Shown one piece after another: positions 16,224 through 26,200 of a stretch of DNA of 64,000 nt. Position 1 is the first letter of the stretch. Each line of letters opens with the position of its first letter. The stretch is from Janthinobacterium lividum. Lineage in GTDB: Bacteria > Pseudomonadota > Gammaproteobacteria > Burkholderiales > Burkholderiaceae_D. The position numbers and the translations under genes are program-made. The DNA is taken from NCBI RefSeq assembly GCF_011601275.1, contig NZ_JAAOLY010000006.1:1-64000 (forward strand). Direction: 5' to 3'. The notes beneath the pieces were generated by a model. It made no database searches, had not been told where the DNA came from, and was given only the letters and a program-made list of their open reading frames with translations.

Positions 16224-17392
16224 CAGTGCCGCTCCACCCACCACAGGGCGCCCAGCGCCAGCAGCAGATACAGGGCGCTCGGCGCCACCGCCGTCAGGAA
16301 GGCCGGCCAGGTGCTGAGCAGCCCGAGATGCGAGAACAGGGTGTTGACCAGCATGAAGCTCACGCCGATCATGATGCCGATGAAGATCTTCAGGCTGATG
16401 CCGCCGCTGCGCGTATGCATGTAGGCGAACGGCAGCGCCAGCGCCATCAGCACGAAAATGGCCAGCGGATCGATCAGCTTTTTCCAGAAGGCGATGCGGA
16501 AACGCTCCGTTTCCTGCTTGTTCTCGGCCAGGTGACGCGTGTACACGGCCAGTTCGCTGGCTGACATGCGTTCGGGATCGGAGGCCGACACCGTCAGGAT
16601 CTTCGGCGTCACTTCCGACGTCATGTCCTTGCTGGCGCTTTGCACCGTACGCACCAGGCTCGTTTCCTGTCCAAAGTAGTTCGCCAGCTTCGGCTCGAAG
16701 CCGGGCGAGGTGGCCGCGCTGTTCGAGAACGAGGTTTCCGTCACGTCGGTCAGGCGCCAGATATTATTGCCCTGATATGTCGCGCCCTTGGCCACGGTCA
16801 GGGTGCGCAAGCGCATGTCGGTGTCGAATTCATACAGCTTGACGTTTTTCAGCTGGCCATCCGGACGCGCCTCGCCCACATTGAAAAAGCGCGAACCGGT
16901 GACGGTGCCCGTCAGGCCGTCGCTCTTGACCATATCCTTGGTCCACAGGCCCGAGCGAAATTCGCTCGACACGGCCGCGCCGCGCGACGTCAGCTTGAGG
17001 CGTTCGGCCAGCGGCTCCGTGCGCGGCGTGATCAGTTCACCGAAGATAAAGGTGATGACGACGAAAACGATACCGATGCGGAACAGGAAACCGGCCGCCA
17101 TCGCCGTCGACATGCTCGATGCGCGCATGATGGTAAATTCGGAACTGGCGGCAAACTGCGCCATCGTGTAGATGGTGCCGATCAGCGCCGCGATCGGCAT
17201 CACCTCGTACACGTGCCCCGGCACAAGCACCAGCACATACAGGAAGGCATACTGGATGGTGTAGCCGTTGCGGCCCACCTTGGGCAGCTCGCCCGTCAGG
17301 TCGATGAAGGCTTGCAGTGCCAAAAAGGCGAGCAGCACGAACAGCACCGCCTGGAATATCGAGACCGCAAAATAGCGCTGTAAAATCTTCAT
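16223..17392 (-). CDS. lptG: LPS export permease LptG
   Basis: A 389-residue inner-membrane permease of the YjgP/YjgQ family. With LptF and the LptB ATPase it extracts LPS from the inner membrane. The N-terminus MKILQRYFAVSIFQAVLFVL and the segments around residues 60-80 and 100-125 are typical. A large periplasmic jellyroll domain follows (about 135-300), and three C-terminal membrane helices (about 300-385) end the protein. The ATG overlaps the lptF stop by 4 nt (ATGA). Confidence 0.93.
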   Translation of the reverse strand: MKILQRYFAVSIFQAVLFVLLAFLALQAFIDLTGELPKVGRNGYTIQYAFLYVLVLVPGHVYEVMPIAALIGTIYTMAQFAASSEFTIMRASSMSTAMAAGFLFRIGIVFVVITFIFGELITPRTEPLAERLKLTSRGAAVSSEFRSGLWTKDMVKSDGLTGTVTGSRFFNVGEARPDGQLKNVKLYEFDTDMRLRTLTVAKGATYQGNNIWRLTDVTETSFSNSAATSPGFEPKLANYFGQETSLVRTVQSASKDMTSEVTPKILTVSASDPERMSASELAVYTRHLAENKQETERFRIAFWKKLIDPLAIFVLMALALPFAYMHTRSGGISLKIFIGIMIGVSFMLVNTLFSHLGLLSTWPAFLTAVAPSALYLLLALGALWWVERH

Positions 17393-18534
17393 TTCGGTGC
17401 CGCTTTACTTGTATTGCCGGCGCGGCGCGCGCGCTTGAACGCCGCCAGCAGGACCAGCGGATGATAGCGGTGGTTCACATTCAGGCGCCACGCAAACAGC
17501 ACCACCACGGCCAGCGCCGCCAGCAGGTGCAGCGGCCACCAGGCCAGGCCAAAGGTCATGCGGCCCTGTTTCACGCTCGCTTCGATGACCTTGATCAGGT
17601 TGCTGTACGTAAAGAAAATCAGCAAGGCGATAATCAGATTGGTCGAACTGCCGGCGCGCGGGTTGACAAAGCCCAGCGGAATGGCCAGCAAAATCAGCAT
17701 CAGCCCGATCAGGGGCGCGCTGACCCGCCACAGCAATTCGGCCATGGTGTACGGATTCGGCTCGGCGATGAGCGCCATGGTGCTCATGGCGCGCACGCCC
17801 AGTTCCGCGCCCAGTTCCTGCTGCTTGCTCTCGATGCGCATGATGTACTGTTCGAATTCCATGGTCTGGAAGTCCGCTTGCGTCGGCACGCCCTGGTAGC
17901 GGCGACCGCTCTTGAGCACCAGGAAGCGTTCGCCCTTGGCGTCCGTATTGATCACGCCTTCCCTGGCGACGACGACGACGGCGCTGCCTTTTTCATCGAC
18001 GGTATTGACGAAAACGTTCTGCACCACGTTCTTTTCGCCGCTGACGCCCTCGACGAAGAAGATGCGGTTGCTGCCGGCCGATTCGCGGAACTGGCCCGGC
18101 GTGACTTTCTGCAGGTCTTCGCGCTTTTCAAAGCGCGCCACGTATTCATCGCTTTTCTTTTGCGCCCACGGCGTGGCGTACAGGCTCAGGACGCCGGTGG
18201 CCAGCACAAGCGGCAGACCGAAGCTGAGCACGGGCCAGATCCAGCGCGACAGGCTCAGGCCCGAGGCGAACCACACCACCATCTCCGACTCCTTGTAGCT
18301 GCGCGTGACGACCATCAGCACCGAAATGAATCCGGTGAGGATGATGATGGTGGGCAGCTGCATCAGGGCGGAAAAAACCATCAGGGACATGACGTCGGCC
18401 GATGCGATCTTGCCGCCCGCCGCCTTGCCGAGAATACCGATCAGCATCCAGGTGAGCAGGATGCTGAACAAAACTGTGAAGGTGGCCCCGGCGGCACTAG
18501 CCAATTCACGTCGAAGGGCGCGTTGAAAGATCAT
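17389..18534 (-). CDS. lptF: LPS export permease LptF
   Basis: A 381-residue partner of LptG. It opens with MIFQRALRRELASAAGATF, has membrane helices near residues 15-35, 55-80 and 100-122, a periplasmic beta-jellyroll domain (about 130-260), and C-terminal helices including PLGFVNPRAG near 300. It is first of a four-gene operon (lptF, lptG, cbiX, Stealth gene). It is divergent from pepA, an arrangement common in betaproteobacteria. A -10-like TATAAA lies about 10 bp upstream of its start codon. Confidence 0.93.
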   Translation of the reverse strand: MIFQRALRRELASAAGATFTVLFSILLTWMLIGILGKAAGGKIASADVMSLMVFSALMQLPTIIILTGFISVLMVVTRSYKESEMVVWFASGLSLSRWIWPVLSFGLPLVLATGVLSLYATPWAQKKSDEYVARFEKREDLQKVTPGQFRESAGSNRIFFVEGVSGEKNVVQNVFVNTVDEKGSAVVVVAREGVINTDAKGERFLVLKSGRRYQGVPTQADFQTMEFEQYIMRIESKQQELGAELGVRAMSTMALIAEPNPYTMAELLWRVSAPLIGLMLILLAIPLGFVNPRAGSSTNLIIALLIFFTYSNLIKVIEASVKQGRMTFGLAWWPLHLLAALAVVVLFAWRLNVNHRYHPLVLLAAFKRARRAGNTSKAAPK

Positions 18535-18540
18535 TCGGAG

Positions 18541-18578
18541 TTTATAATTCGGGTCAGTTAGTTGAGTAACACGTTACT
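18541..18578. promoter_or_regulatory. Divergent lptF/pepA promoter region with palindrome
   Basis: The 67-bp gap holds AGTAAC-AC-GTTACT (18565-18578), a 6-bp inverted repeat around 2 bp. Read toward lptF, TTACTC and TATAAA are separated by 17 bp, a weak sigma-70 match. The palindrome overlaps where both promoters should lie and so could be an operator. Confidence 0.4.
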
Positions 18579-18601
18579 AGTAAATGAAAACGGAGAACCA
18601 A

Positions 18602-20095
18602 ATGGACTTTAGCATAAAAGCATTCGATACCAAGAGCACCCTCGGCACGGCCAAAAGCGGATGCATCGCGGTTGCGGTATTCGAAAACAAAAAACTGTCG
18701 CCAGCGGCAAAATCGCTGGACAGCAAGGGTGCGATTTCGGCTGCGCTGAAGTCCGGCGACATCAGCGGCAAGCCTGGCAGCACCTTGCTGCTGCGCGCAG
18801 TCGATGGCGTTAGCGCCGACCGTGTTCTGCTGGTAGGCATGGGCAGCGATGACACTGTCAGCGAAAAAAGCTTCGCAACCGGCGTACAAGCCGCACTGAA
18901 GGCCTTCGGCTCGCTGGGCGCTGCGGACGCCATTATCGCATTACCGCTGGCGGAAGTGAAAGAGCGCGACGTAAATTGGGCAATCCGTTGCGTGGTGCAA
19001 GCCGCCCACGACAGCGAATACCGCTGCGACTCGCAAAAAAGCAAAAAAGATCCGGCGCCAGCAGGCGTGCGCAAGATCGTCCTGGCAGCGCCAGCGACAA
19101 GCGCCACGCGCGGCGCGCTGGCCCAAGCCATCGCCATCGCCAACGGCTCCGACCTGACGCGCAACCTGGGCGACCTGCCCGCGAACGTCGCCAACCCGAC
19201 CTACCTGGCCAACACGGCCAAGCAGCTGGCCAAGGATTACAAATTCGAAGTCGAAGTACTGGACCGCAAACAACTCGAAGCGCTGAAGATGGGCAGCTTC
19301 CTGTCCGTCACCAACGGCAGCGAGCAGCCGCCGAAATTCATCGTCCTGAAGCACATGGGCGGCAAGGCCAAGGATGCGCCGGTCGTCCTGGTCGGCAAGG
19401 GCATCACCTTCGACACGGGCGGCATTTCGATCAAGGCCGGTCCTGGCATGGATGAAATGAAGTACGACATGTGCGGCGCTGCCTCGGTGCTGGGCACCTT
19501 CCGCGCCATCGGCGAAATGAACCTGAAGCTGAACGTCATCGGCGTCATCGCCGCATGCGAAAACATGCCGTCGGGCCGCGCCACCAAGCCGGGCGACATC
19601 GTCACCTCCATGAACGGCCTGACCATCGAAGTGCTGAACACGGACGCCGAAGGCCGTCTGGTGCTGTGCGACGCGCTGACCTACGCCGAACGCTTCAAAC
19701 CGGCAGCCGTGGTCGATATCGCCACCCTGACGGGCGCTTGCGTCGTCGCCCTGGGCCATCACAACAGCGGCCTGTTTACGCGCAGCGATGCGGCGCATGA
19801 CCAGCTGGCCAATGAATTGCTGGCAGCGGGCAAGCAGTCGAGCGACACGGCATGGCGCATGCCGATCGAAGAGGCGTACAACGAGCAGTTGAAATCGAAC
19901 TTCGCCGACCTGGCCAACATCGGCACGCCAGGCGGCGGCGCGGTGACGGCAGCGGCCTTCCTGGAAAACTTCACCAAGAAGTACACCTGGGCGCATCTGG
20001 ACATCGCCGGCACGGCATGGAAATCGGGCGGCGCAAAAGGCGCAACCGGCCGTCCAGTACCTTTGCTGACGACGTTCCTGATCAACCGCGTGTAA
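18602..20095 (+). CDS. pepA: Leucyl aminopeptidase PepA
   Basis: A 497-residue M17 cytosol aminopeptidase, a hexameric di-metal enzyme that removes N-terminal residues. Some PepA proteins also bind DNA. The catalytic domain shows [17 protein letters not shown] (metal and Lys ligands), MKYDMCGAA, and [18 protein letters not shown], the M17 signature. The start is ATG 18602 (MDFSIKAFD) with ACGGAG about 8 bases upstream, rather than ATG 18584. The C-terminus has [17 protein letters not shown]. Family length is about 500 residues. Confidence 0.94.
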   Translation: MDFSIKAFDTKSTLGTAKSGCIAVAVFENKKLSPAAKSLDSKGAISAALKSGDISGKPGSTLLLRAVDGVSADRVLLVGMGSDDTVSEKSFATGVQAALKAFGSLGAADAIIALPLAEVKERDVNWAIRCVVQAAHDSEYRCDSQKSKKDPAPAGVRKIVLAAPATSATRGALAQAIAIANGSDLTRNLGDLPANVANPTYLANTAKQLAKDYKFEVEVLDRKQLEALKMGSFLSVTNGSEQPPKFIVLKHMGGKAKDAPVVLVGKGITFDTGGISIKAGPGMDEMKYDMCGAASVLGTFRAIGEMNLKLNVIGVIAACENMPSGRATKPGDIVTSMNGLTIEVLNTDAEGRLVLCDALTYAERFKPAAVVDIATLTGACVVALGHHNSGLFTRSDAAHDQLANELLAAGKQSSDTAWRMPIEEAYNEQLKSNFADLANIGTPGGGAVTAAAFLENFTKKYTWAHLDIAGTAWKSGGAKGATGRPVPLLTTFLINRV

Positions 20096-20148
20096 GGGAA
20101 CACCAGACCAAACCTACTGCGCGGGGCTATTGGCGGCCGGCGATGCTC

Positions 20149-20167
20149 GCTGTACATAAAGTACAGC
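20149..20167. repeat. Intergenic inverted repeat GCTGTAC-ATAAA-GTACAGC
   Basis: A perfect 7-bp inverted repeat with a 5-bp centre lies in the pepA downstream gap, within a GC-rich stretch. It is separate from the terminator at 20241. Its form suggests a dispersed intergenic element, but other copies cannot be seen here. Confidence 0.4.
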
Positions 20168-20240
20168 TGCGCTTCTCGGCCACCACTAGCTCCCGCTCGC
20201 TACGGTTTTGTCAGGCATCGTGACGTAAGTGTAAGAAGAC

Positions 20241-20272
20241 AGCCGCCATGGTCACTGACCTGGCGGCTTTTT
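20241..20272 (+). terminator. Rho-independent terminator downstream of pepA
   Basis: AGCCGCCA (20241-20248) pairs with TGGCGGCT (20261-20268), followed by TTTT. It lies about 150 bp after the pepA stop and just before the end of the convergent lipoprotein gene. Confidence 0.65.
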
Positions 20273-20289
20273 CATGCGTGGCGTGCTAA

Positions 20290-20817
20290 TTAATAGACGA
20301 CAGGATTGGGCAACGGCGATGGCGCCACCTTCGGCTGCACCACCGTTTCCGGCACGGCGGGCGCTGGCGGTTTCACGGCGACGGGCGCGGGCGGCGGCGC
20401 CAGGCGCGCGGGATCCTGCATGACGATGGTCAGAATCGATGGGTAGTCGAAGCCGGCGCCCGTGTTGCGATCGACGAAATAACCGACGCCCAGGGTCAGG
20501 ATGACATTGCCCCAGACGCTGCCATTGAGCTTGGGGTCGATGTGGTCGTCCGTCGCGATGGCCGGTGAACCATGCTTGCGGCAGTCGACCCTCAACGGTT
20601 CCTGGCTCTTGCGGATGGTGATGCGTCCGGGCGTGGTGACAAACCACTTGCCCACGTCGTTGCTGAGGATGCAGCCGGCGCCCGTCAGCTCGCGGTTGTC
20701 CTGGATGGTTTGCACCAGCACCATCTGCTCGGTGTTGCCCGTCAGGGTGGCGCAGCCGCCCAGGCCAAACAGCAGCAGCGTCCTGGCGGCAAGGGCTGCA
20801 GACGATGGCATGCGCAT
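20290..20817 (-). CDS. Predicted lipoprotein of unknown function
   Basis: A 175-residue protein with a signal peptide and lipobox GLGGC (Cys22), so probably an outer- or inner-membrane lipoprotein. The middle part contains VDCRKHG and a short hydrophobic Gly-rich stretch (VILTLGVGYFVDRNTGAGFDYPS) that may insert in a membrane. The C-terminal 40 residues are Pro/Ala-rich. I recognise no family with certainty. It starts 11 bp after the creA stop and is probably the last gene of that leftward operon. Confidence 0.72.
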   Translation of the reverse strand: MRMPSSAALAARTLLLFGLGGCATLTGNTEQMVLVQTIQDNRELTGAGCILSNDVGKWFVTTPGRITIRKSQEPLRVDCRKHGSPAIATDDHIDPKLNGSVWGNVILTLGVGYFVDRNTGAGFDYPSILTIVMQDPARLAPPPAPVAVKPPAPAVPETVVQPKVAPSPLPNPVVY

Positions 20818-20828
20818 GGGATGCTCGC

Positions 20829-21299
20829 TTAACGGACGGGAATCGGCTGGTCGCCGGGCACGGCGACGGCGGTGACGCTGTTTTTCGGACTGCCGTCGAT
20901 CAGGCGGTCGGAATACACGAGGTAGACGAGCGCATTGCGCTTGCTGTCGACCATGCGCACGACGCGCACGTGCTTGAAGAAGATTGAGGCACGCTCGGTG
21001 AACACTTCTTCCTGGCGCGGCAGCTTGCCCTTGAATTGCAGCGGCCCCACCTGACGGCAGGCCACGGCCGCATCGGCCTTGTCTTCGGCCAGGCCGACGG
21101 CGCCCTTGATGCCGCCCGTCTTGGCGCGCGACAGATAGCAGCTCACGCCGGCGACGCGGGGATCGTCATACGCTTCGACGACGATCTTGTGGTCAGGGCC
21201 GATCAGTTTGAACACCGTGTCGACGGAGCCGATGGTTTCGGCATGCGCCGCGGCGCAGGCAAAACCCAGCACCAAAGCGGCAGGCAGCAATTTACGCAT
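20829..21299 (-). CDS. creA: CreA family periplasmic protein
   Basis: A 156-residue secreted protein of the CreA family. The signal peptide is [20 protein letters not shown]. The family core begins [19 protein letters not shown] and includes [19 protein letters not shown], with two conserved Cys (VSCYL, AACRQVGP-like as AVACRQVGP). CreA proteins are conserved in proteobacteria but have no established biochemical role. I chose ATG 21299 because it gives a clean signal peptide; the Met at 21317 adds six residues. The catabolite-related creBCD genes are not adjacent. Confidence 0.85.
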   Translation of the reverse strand: MRKLLPAALVLGFACAAAHAETIGSVDTVFKLIGPDHKIVVEAYDDPRVAGVSCYLSRAKTGGIKGAVGLAEDKADAAVACRQVGPLQFKGKLPRQEEVFTERASIFFKHVRVVRMVDSKRNALVYLVYSDRLIDGSPKNSVTAVAVPGDQPIPVR

Positions 21300-21332
21300 G
21301 AAGAAAATCCCGGGCACGCACGCAGGCGGCCA

Positions 21333-21521
21333 TCAGTTGATGGGAGCGAAACGCTGGACCATGACGCCTTCGACTTCGATCAGTTGAAAAAACACGTCTT
21401 TCGGCCGGGTCCAGATGGAACCGTCTGCGGCGCGATAGACGATCATCGGCGTCAGATCCGCTTCCAGCGTGGCTTCGCACACCAGTTCGTAAATGCCGCC
21501 CTTGTAGTGCCGATAACGCAT
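21333..21521 (-). CDS. DUF1653 domain protein
   Basis: A 62-residue protein matching the DUF1653 pattern: YRHYKGGIYELVCEATLE, then MIVYRAADGSIWTRPKDVFF. Members are small soluble proteins, often annotated only by the DUF. It is placed in a leftward operon with a conserved hypothetical upstream (gap 10 bp) and creA downstream (gap 33 bp). Function is unknown. Confidence 0.78.
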   Translation of the reverse strand: MRYRHYKGGIYELVCEATLEADLTPMIVYRAADGSIWTRPKDVFFQLIEVEGVMVQRFAPIN

Positions 21522-21531
21522 CGCCGTCCCC

Positions 21532-21903
21532 TCAAGCCGTTGAATCTTCGCTCTTGTCGTCGGCCAGCGCCTTCTGCTTCTGCTTCAGGCCCTGGATCAC
21601 TTTGAGTATGCCTTCCATGCCGGCCGCGCCATCGGCGCCGCTGAAGGCGTCGAGCACCTCATTGAGCACCTTGTTGCGCACGGTCGCTTCATCGGAGGAC
21701 ATTTCCAGCGCGCGCTGGGCTTTCGCCGCCTTTTCGGCCGCGCTCACGCGCGGCTTGGCAGCCGTCTTGCCATGCGTCAGAGCAGCCTGCCAGATAACCC
21801 AGCGGCGCTGGGTCTCGAAAATCAGGTACTCATCCGGTTTGTCTTCTCTTCGCCGCACAATGTGGCCGTCACGCTGCGCCCACGCTTCAAATGCAGTTCG
21901 CAT
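21532..21903 (-). CDS. Conserved hypothetical protein
   Basis: A 123-residue soluble, charged protein. The N-terminal part, MRTAFEAWAQRDGHIVRRRE and the DEYLIFETQRRWVIWQAAL stretch, is compact and aromatic-rich. The C-terminal part is helical and Lys/Ala-rich. I do not recognise the family; such FETQRRWVIWQAA motifs occur in short phage-like hypotheticals. I chose ATG 21903 with AAGGAAG just upstream over the Met at 21918. It is first in the operon ending at 20290. Confidence 0.6.
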   Translation of the reverse strand: MRTAFEAWAQRDGHIVRRREDKPDEYLIFETQRRWVIWQAALTHGKTAAKPRVSAAEKAAKAQRALEMSSDEATVRNKVLNEVLDAFSGADGAAGMEGILKVIQGLKQKQKALADDKSEDSTA

Positions 21904-22472
21904 TTTCTTCCTTTGCAAATGCTACGCGCAAGTCTCACTATTAAAACTGCAACATTTCAAAATAGTACCATCTATTGATGTCGCAAAACAGTCTCATAGA
22001 TACAGTACTGCAATTTATATAACAAGTCTGGCGGCGCCAGAGACGGAATTGACGCTCCGTCCCCGGCACAGTGGTCATGTAATCGGAATAGCAATTACAA
22101 CTAATTACAACTGCTTCCTGTTCGGTTCCTAACTTGGCTGTAACAAAGCCGTATGACACAGTTGTTACATTGTGCCATTTTAGTAGTTTTTATCGCGTTT
22201 TAGCGAGAAACTTTACACCTTTGTCGCGTCAAACGGCAAGACGCAGCCCGCCACGCCAGCCACTTATGCCAAATCAAACATAGGGGTTGATCAATGATAC
22301 ACAAAAACATAATATTCATGCGCCACGATTGGTTAAATACAAATACTTTATTGGCACCCCTTTTTCGCTGCCAGTCAATAAAGCCATGCCCGGCAAGCGG
22401 GGCCGGACGCCATCGGCACGCATGCGGTAAGATTCGCGCCTATCGCCACCTATTCAAGCAAGGATTTTTCCC
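21904..22472. other. AT-rich intergenic region, no gene seen
   Basis: A 570-bp divergent gap that is clearly more AT-rich than its surroundings. It contains a perfect tandem duplication of AATTACAACT (22093-22102 and 22103-22112). No open frame here has protein-like composition. It must hold promoters for the leftward operon and for xthA; I cannot place them with confidence. Confidence 0.4.
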
Positions 22473-23237
22473 ATGAAACTCGCCACCTGGAACGTCAACT
22501 CGCTCAAAGTGCGCCTGCCGCAAGTGCTGCAGTGGCTGACCGACAACCCGGTCGACATACTGTGCTTGCAAGAAACCAAGCTCACGGATGACAAGTTCCC
22601 CGTCGCCGAGATCGAGGCGGCCGGCTACCAGGTAGTCTTCAGCGGCCAGAAGACGTACAACGGCGTGGCCATCCTGTCGAAGCTGCCGATCACCGACGTG
22701 GTCAAGAACAATCCCCGCTATGAAGATGCGCAGCAACGCATCCTGGCCGCCACCGTCAAAGGCGTGCGCGTCGTCTGCGCCTACGTGCCGAACGGCCAGA
22801 GCGTCGACTCGGACAAATACGAATACAAGCTGGGCTGGCTGTCCGCCCTGCACGACTGGCTGGCCGAAGAAGCGCTGCAGCATCCGCAGCTGGCCGTCGT
22901 CGGCGACTACAATATCGCCCCCGACGACCGCGACGTGCACGATCCTGTCGCCTGGGCCGGCCAGGTGCTGGTCTCGGACAAGGAACGCGCCGCCTTGCAG
23001 CGCCTGTTCGACATCGGCCTGACGGACGCCTTCCGCCTGTTCGAGCAGGCGGACAAATCGTTCAGCTGGTGGGATTACCGTCAGTTGGGCTTCCGCCTGA
23101 ACAAGGGCCTGCGCATTGATCATATCCTGCTCTCGCCCGCCCTGGCCGGCCGCTGCAAGGCCTGCGTGATCGACCGCGTGCCCCGCAAGTGGGAACAGCC
23201 GTCCGACCATGCACCGGTGATCGCAACGATCGACTAA
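22473..23237 (+). CDS. xthA: Exodeoxyribonuclease III
   Basis: A 254-residue Mg-dependent AP endonuclease / 3'-5' exonuclease of base excision repair. The N-terminus [19 protein letters not shown] carries the catalytic Asn. LQETKLTD holds the metal-binding Glu. [10 protein letters not shown] supplies Asp and Asn, [22 protein letters not shown] follows, and the C-terminal SDHAPVIA holds the catalytic His. The start is set by AAGGA 9-13 bases upstream. Its stop overlaps that of the convergent GGDEF/EAL gene by 4 nt. Confidence 0.95.
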   Translation: MKLATWNVNSLKVRLPQVLQWLTDNPVDILCLQETKLTDDKFPVAEIEAAGYQVVFSGQKTYNGVAILSKLPITDVVKNNPRYEDAQQRILAATVKGVRVVCAYVPNGQSVDSDKYEYKLGWLSALHDWLAEEALQHPQLAVVGDYNIAPDDRDVHDPVAWAGQVLVSDKERAALQRLFDIGLTDAFRLFEQADKSFSWWDYRQLGFRLNKGLRIDHILLSPALAGRCKACVIDRVPRKWEQPSDHAPVIATID

Positions 23238-26200
23238 GCAGGCAAGCGTTCCAACAGCGATTGCGCATTGGCAGCGGGTACCGGCGCGGAAAACAGATAG
23301 CCCTGCGCATAGCGGCAGCCATTCGCCTGCAACAGGGCGAACTGTTCTTCCGTTTCCACCCCCTCGGCCACGGCCGATAATTGCAGGCTGTCGGCCAGCG
23401 CGATGATGGCCGCCACGATGGCGCGGTCTTCCGCGCTGTGCTCGAGGTCCTTGATGAAGGCGCGGTCGATCTTGACCTTCTTCACGGGGAAGCGCTTCAG
23501 GTAGGCCAGGCTGGAATAGCCGGTGCCGAAATCGTCGATCGACAGGCGCAGGCCCATGCCATTGATCTGCCGCAGAATCTCCAGCGTATGCTCGCCGTGC
23601 TGCATCAGCGCCGTCTCGGTGATCTCGAATTCCAGCAGCGACGGATCGATGCCCGTTTCCCGCACCACGGCGCCAATCGCCGCCACCAGGCCCTTGTGCA
23701 TGAACTGGCGCGGCGACAGATTCACCGCCAGTGGCACGGGCTGCAAGCCCTGGCGCCGCCAGGCCATGCTTTGCTCGCAGGCCTGGCGCATCACCCACTC
23801 GCCCACCGGCACGATCAAGCCATTTTCCTCCATGATGGGAATGAAGCGGTCCGGCAGCACCAGGCCGTGGCCCGGACGGCGCCAGCGCAGCAGCACTTCC
23901 ATGCCGTGCAGGCGGCGCGTGGCGATATCGATGACGGGCTGGTAAACCAGCTCGAACTGCTGCAGCGCCAACGCCGTGCGCAAGCTGCTTTCCAGATCAA
24001 AATGCAGGGCCGCCGCCTGGTTCATCGTCTGCATGAAGAACTGGTAGTTATTGCGGCCATTGCCCTTGGCGTGGTACATGGCCGCATCCGCATGGCGCAT
24101 CAGGGCGTCGACGTCGCCGCCATCGTCCGGATACACGCAGATACCGATCGATGGCGTCACGTGCAGCACATGACCGTCGAGCGGGAAGGCGGGCGTGAGC
24201 GCCTCGATGATCTTCTCCGCCACGCGCGCCGCTTCCTCGCCGCCGCGGATGCCCGGCACCAGCACGACGAATTCGTCGCCGCCCAGGCGCGCCACCGTAT
24301 CGCTGGCGCGCACGGCGCCGCACAGCCGGGCGGCGACTTCCTTGAGCAGCAAATCGCCCGTCATGTGGCCCAGCGAATCGTTGATCGTCTTGAAGCGATC
24401 GAGATCGATGAACATCACGGCCAGCTTGCGCCCCAAGCGCTGCGACGCCAGCATGGCCCGTTCCAGCCGGTCCGACAGCAGCGCGCGGTTCGGCAAGCCC
24501 GTCAGGTTGTCGTGATAGGCCATGTGGTGCACTCGCGCCTCGGCCTGGCGCCGCTCGGCGATCTCGCCCTGCAGCAGCAAGTTGGCGCCGGCCAGTTCGG
24601 CCGTGCGCTCCTGCACGCGCAATTCCAGTTCGTCGCGCGCGCGGCGCACCGCCTCGGCAGCCTCGCGGCGCGCCGTCACGTCGTCGACCAGCCACACGGA
24701 GCGGCCATGCGCATGCGCCAGGTCGAACGGCCGGCCGGACAGGCGCGCCCAGAATCGGCTGCCATCCTTGCGCACCAGCTGGTATTCCGACATGTGCACG
24801 CGCCCCGCCTCGAAATCGCGCGCCGTCTCGCCGCGCGCCACCTTCCACGCGGCCACGTCCGGATACAGGGCCTGCACCGACAGGCCGTTGATCTCGCCCG
24901 GTCCATAGCCGAACAGCTCTTCCATCTTGCTATTGGCACGCAAATTGTAGCCGCCCTCTATCACCGAGATGCCCAGCACGGCGCTGTCGAGGATGGCCTG
25001 GTTTTCCAGCAGCGCGTTGCGCAGGGATTCTTCGGCGCGCTTGGCTTCCGTGCGGTCCTCGATGATCCAGATGGTGCCGGCGGCAGGGTCGTCCGGATTG
25101 ACGACATAGGCGATCAGTTGCGCCCACAGAGTGCTGCCGTCGCGGCGCATCATCTCCACTTCCGTCTGGAACGGCTTGCCGACGGACAGGAAGGGAAACG
25201 CGGCCGCGCCCAATAAATCGTAGGACTGCTGCGACACGTACAGCGCGCGCCCGGGCAAGCCCAGCGCCTCGTCGCCGCTGTAGCCGAACATGGCGGCAAA
25301 GCCAAGGTTGTAGCGCGTGATCTGGCGGTTCTTGGTGTACAGGATGCTGACCGAGGCATTCGTCATGATGGCAGCCACCTCCATCTGCGCCTGGCGGCTG
25401 GCCGTGATGTCTTCGAGTATCCAGATGGCGCCCTGCTCGCTGTGCGTCTGGTCGACGGCCTTGGCGCGGATGCGGCACCAGAACAGGCTGCCGTCGCGGC
25501 GGCGGAACAGCGACTCGTCCTGCTCGTACGGCAAGCCCTGCCCCAGCAGCGGCGTGGCTTGCACGCCAAACTGCTCGTAGGCGGCGGGCGAGGGAAACAG
25601 TTCGGCGGCGGGCAAGCCCTTCATCTCTTCCTGCGCATAGCCGAACATTTCGGCGAAGCGGGGATTGCAGCGCAGGATCAGGCGCGAACGGGAAAACAGG
25701 ATGCCGACGGAGGCATTGTCGAGAATGGCCTGCTGCTCGAGCATCAACTGGCGCGTCGCTTCCTCGGCCGCCTTCTGCGCGCTGCGGTCGTCGAACAGCC
25801 AGATCGTGTCGCGCAGCGCGCGGTCGGACTGGTTTTCCGGGTTCAGCACATAGCCGTAGGCCAGGGCCCAGAACGTGGAACCGTCGCGGCGGCGCATCTC
25901 CATCTCGCCCTGGAACGGCAAGCCGCGCCGCAACAGGGGGGCGGCCTGCCGCACGATGTTCTCGTACGCCGCGCGCGACGGGTACAGGTCGGCGACGGCC
26001 AGGCCCACGCCGCTGTCGCCATCGAAGCCGAAGCATTCGGCGAAGCGCCGGTTGTAGCGCAGCACGCCCTTGTCGCGCTGGAAGCCGATGGCCAGCGGCG
26101 CGTTGTCCATCACGGCCTGCATTTCCAGCATGGCGCGGCGCAGCTGGTCTTCATCGCGCCGGTGGTCGCTGATATCTTCGATGATCCAGACCGTGCCGTC

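Noticed and set aside
22294-22476. Short plus-strand frame in the AT-rich gap before xthA
   Set aside because: No ribosome-binding site, no recognisable domain and it ends on the xthA start.
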